A stretch of 64,000 nt of DNA from Methyloversatilis thermotolerans (lineage in GTDB: Bacteria > Pseudomonadota > Gammaproteobacteria > Burkholderiales > Rhodocyclaceae): the NCBI RefSeq assembly GCF_000372885.1, contig NZ_KB889967.1:1856655-1920654 (forward strand), in the 5' to 3' direction. Position numbers and translations under genes: made by a program. The notes beneath the pieces are model-generated. The model had not been told where the DNA came from and did not search any database. It saw only the letters and a list, made by a program, of their open reading frames with translations. Below, one piece after another: positions 63,715 through 64,000 of this stretch (position 1 is its first letter; the number at the start of each line of letters is the position of its first letter).

Positions 63715-64000
63715 ATGACCCTCCCTGCCCTGCCCCACATCGCTCACATCGGACTGGGCGCCAACCTCGAGGATCCGCAACGCCAGGTGCGCGCGGCGCT
63801 GGACGAACTGGCCGCAACACCGGGTATCGCGCTGGAGCGTCGCTCCTCTCTATACCGCACGGCGCCTATCGGCTATGACGACCAGCCCGACTTCATCAAC
63901 GCGGTCGCCCGGGTGCGGACCTCGCTCGCACCGCAAGCCTTGCTCGATGCGCTGCTGGGCATAGAACTGAAGCACGGCCGCGTGCGCGAATTCCAGAACG
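63715..64000 (+). CDS. folK: 2-amino-4-hydroxy-6-hydroxymethyldihydropteridine pyrophosphokinase, 3' end outside window
   Basis: The first 95 codons of HPPK, a folate-synthesis enzyme that transfers pyrophosphate from ATP to the pterin. Visible motifs are HIGLGANLEDPQRQ near the N-terminus, SSLYRTAPIGYDDQPDFINA, and IELKHGRVRE at the edge. AAAAGG lies 9 bases before the ATG. The frame is open to the window end. Confidence 0.93.
   Translation, partial: MTLPALPHIAHIGLGANLEDPQRQVRAALDELAATPGIALERRSSLYRTAPIGYDDQPDFINAVARVRTSLAPQALLDALLGIELKHGRVREFQN

Overview
This is a GC-rich (roughly two-thirds G+C) chromosomal stretch with tight, often overlapping gene starts. The housekeeping parts (rnfCDGE-nth, guaB-guaA, smpB with ratA/ratB, folK) and the style of signalling and iron genes point to a betaproteobacterium, possibly Rhodocyclales or a relative. 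That placement is inferred from gene order and protein character only.

Layout. (1) 1-4.2 kb: the end of an Rnf electron-transfer operon (rnfC partial, rnfD, rnfG, an unexpected 44-codon frame, rnfE) followed by nth. (2) 4.2-12.05 kb, minus strand: a four-gene signalling operon with overlapping starts: substrate-binding lipoprotein, multi-PAS histidine kinase, single-domain response regulator, and a REC-REC-PAS-GAF-PAS-GGDEF-EAL cyclic-di-GMP protein. (3) 12.4-12.9 kb: an unrecognised 146-residue protein behind a Fur-like site. (4) 13-47.1 kb: a large catabolic region. It has five transcription units: TonB receptor-exbB-exbD-tonB-hydro-lyase-PhyH-SDR; ABC uptake-SDR-PLP lyase-aldehyde dehydrogenase; 2OG oxygenase-hydantoinase A-hydantoinase B; Rieske oxygenase-glutamine synthetase-like ligase-ferredoxin-ferredoxin reductase; and SDR-dihydropyrimidinase-LOG-DUF3830. 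It also holds a TolB/amidohydrolase fusion, a LysR regulator and an SDR-deaminase pair. (5) 47.2-49.9 kb: a HxlR regulator divergent from a quinone-reductase-like gene and a royal-jelly-type protein, followed by IS3-type debris. (6) 50.3-55.2 kb: a Fur-type site, FecI sigma, FecR, a siderophore-type TonB receptor and a DUF4198 protein. (7) 55.4-57.3 kb: an AbiE type IV toxin-antitoxin pair with two matching inverted repeats. (8) 57.4-64 kb: guaA, a four-helix-bundle S23-like insert, guaB, a DUF4124 protein, ratB/rnfH, ratA, smpB, bacteriohemerythrin and the start of folK.

How it may work together. The catabolic region combines a private outer-membrane uptake system, an ABC importer whose binding protein resembles pyrimidine (THI5/ThiY-type) binders, several ring-opening or amide-cleaving hydrolases (HyuA/HyuB, three amidohydrolases), three kinds of oxygenase (PhyH, IPNS-like, Rieske), a gamma-glutamyl-type ligase and four related SDRs. 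This is what one would expect for stepwise breakdown of a nitrogen-containing, probably heterocyclic, compound scavenged from outside. I cannot name the substrate. All four SDRs carry Gly-Gly-Thr where the usual Ser-Ser of the catalytic motif should be, which suggests one expanded subfamily. This region is the best candidate for an undescribed system here. No tRNA, rRNA or CRISPR array was recognised.
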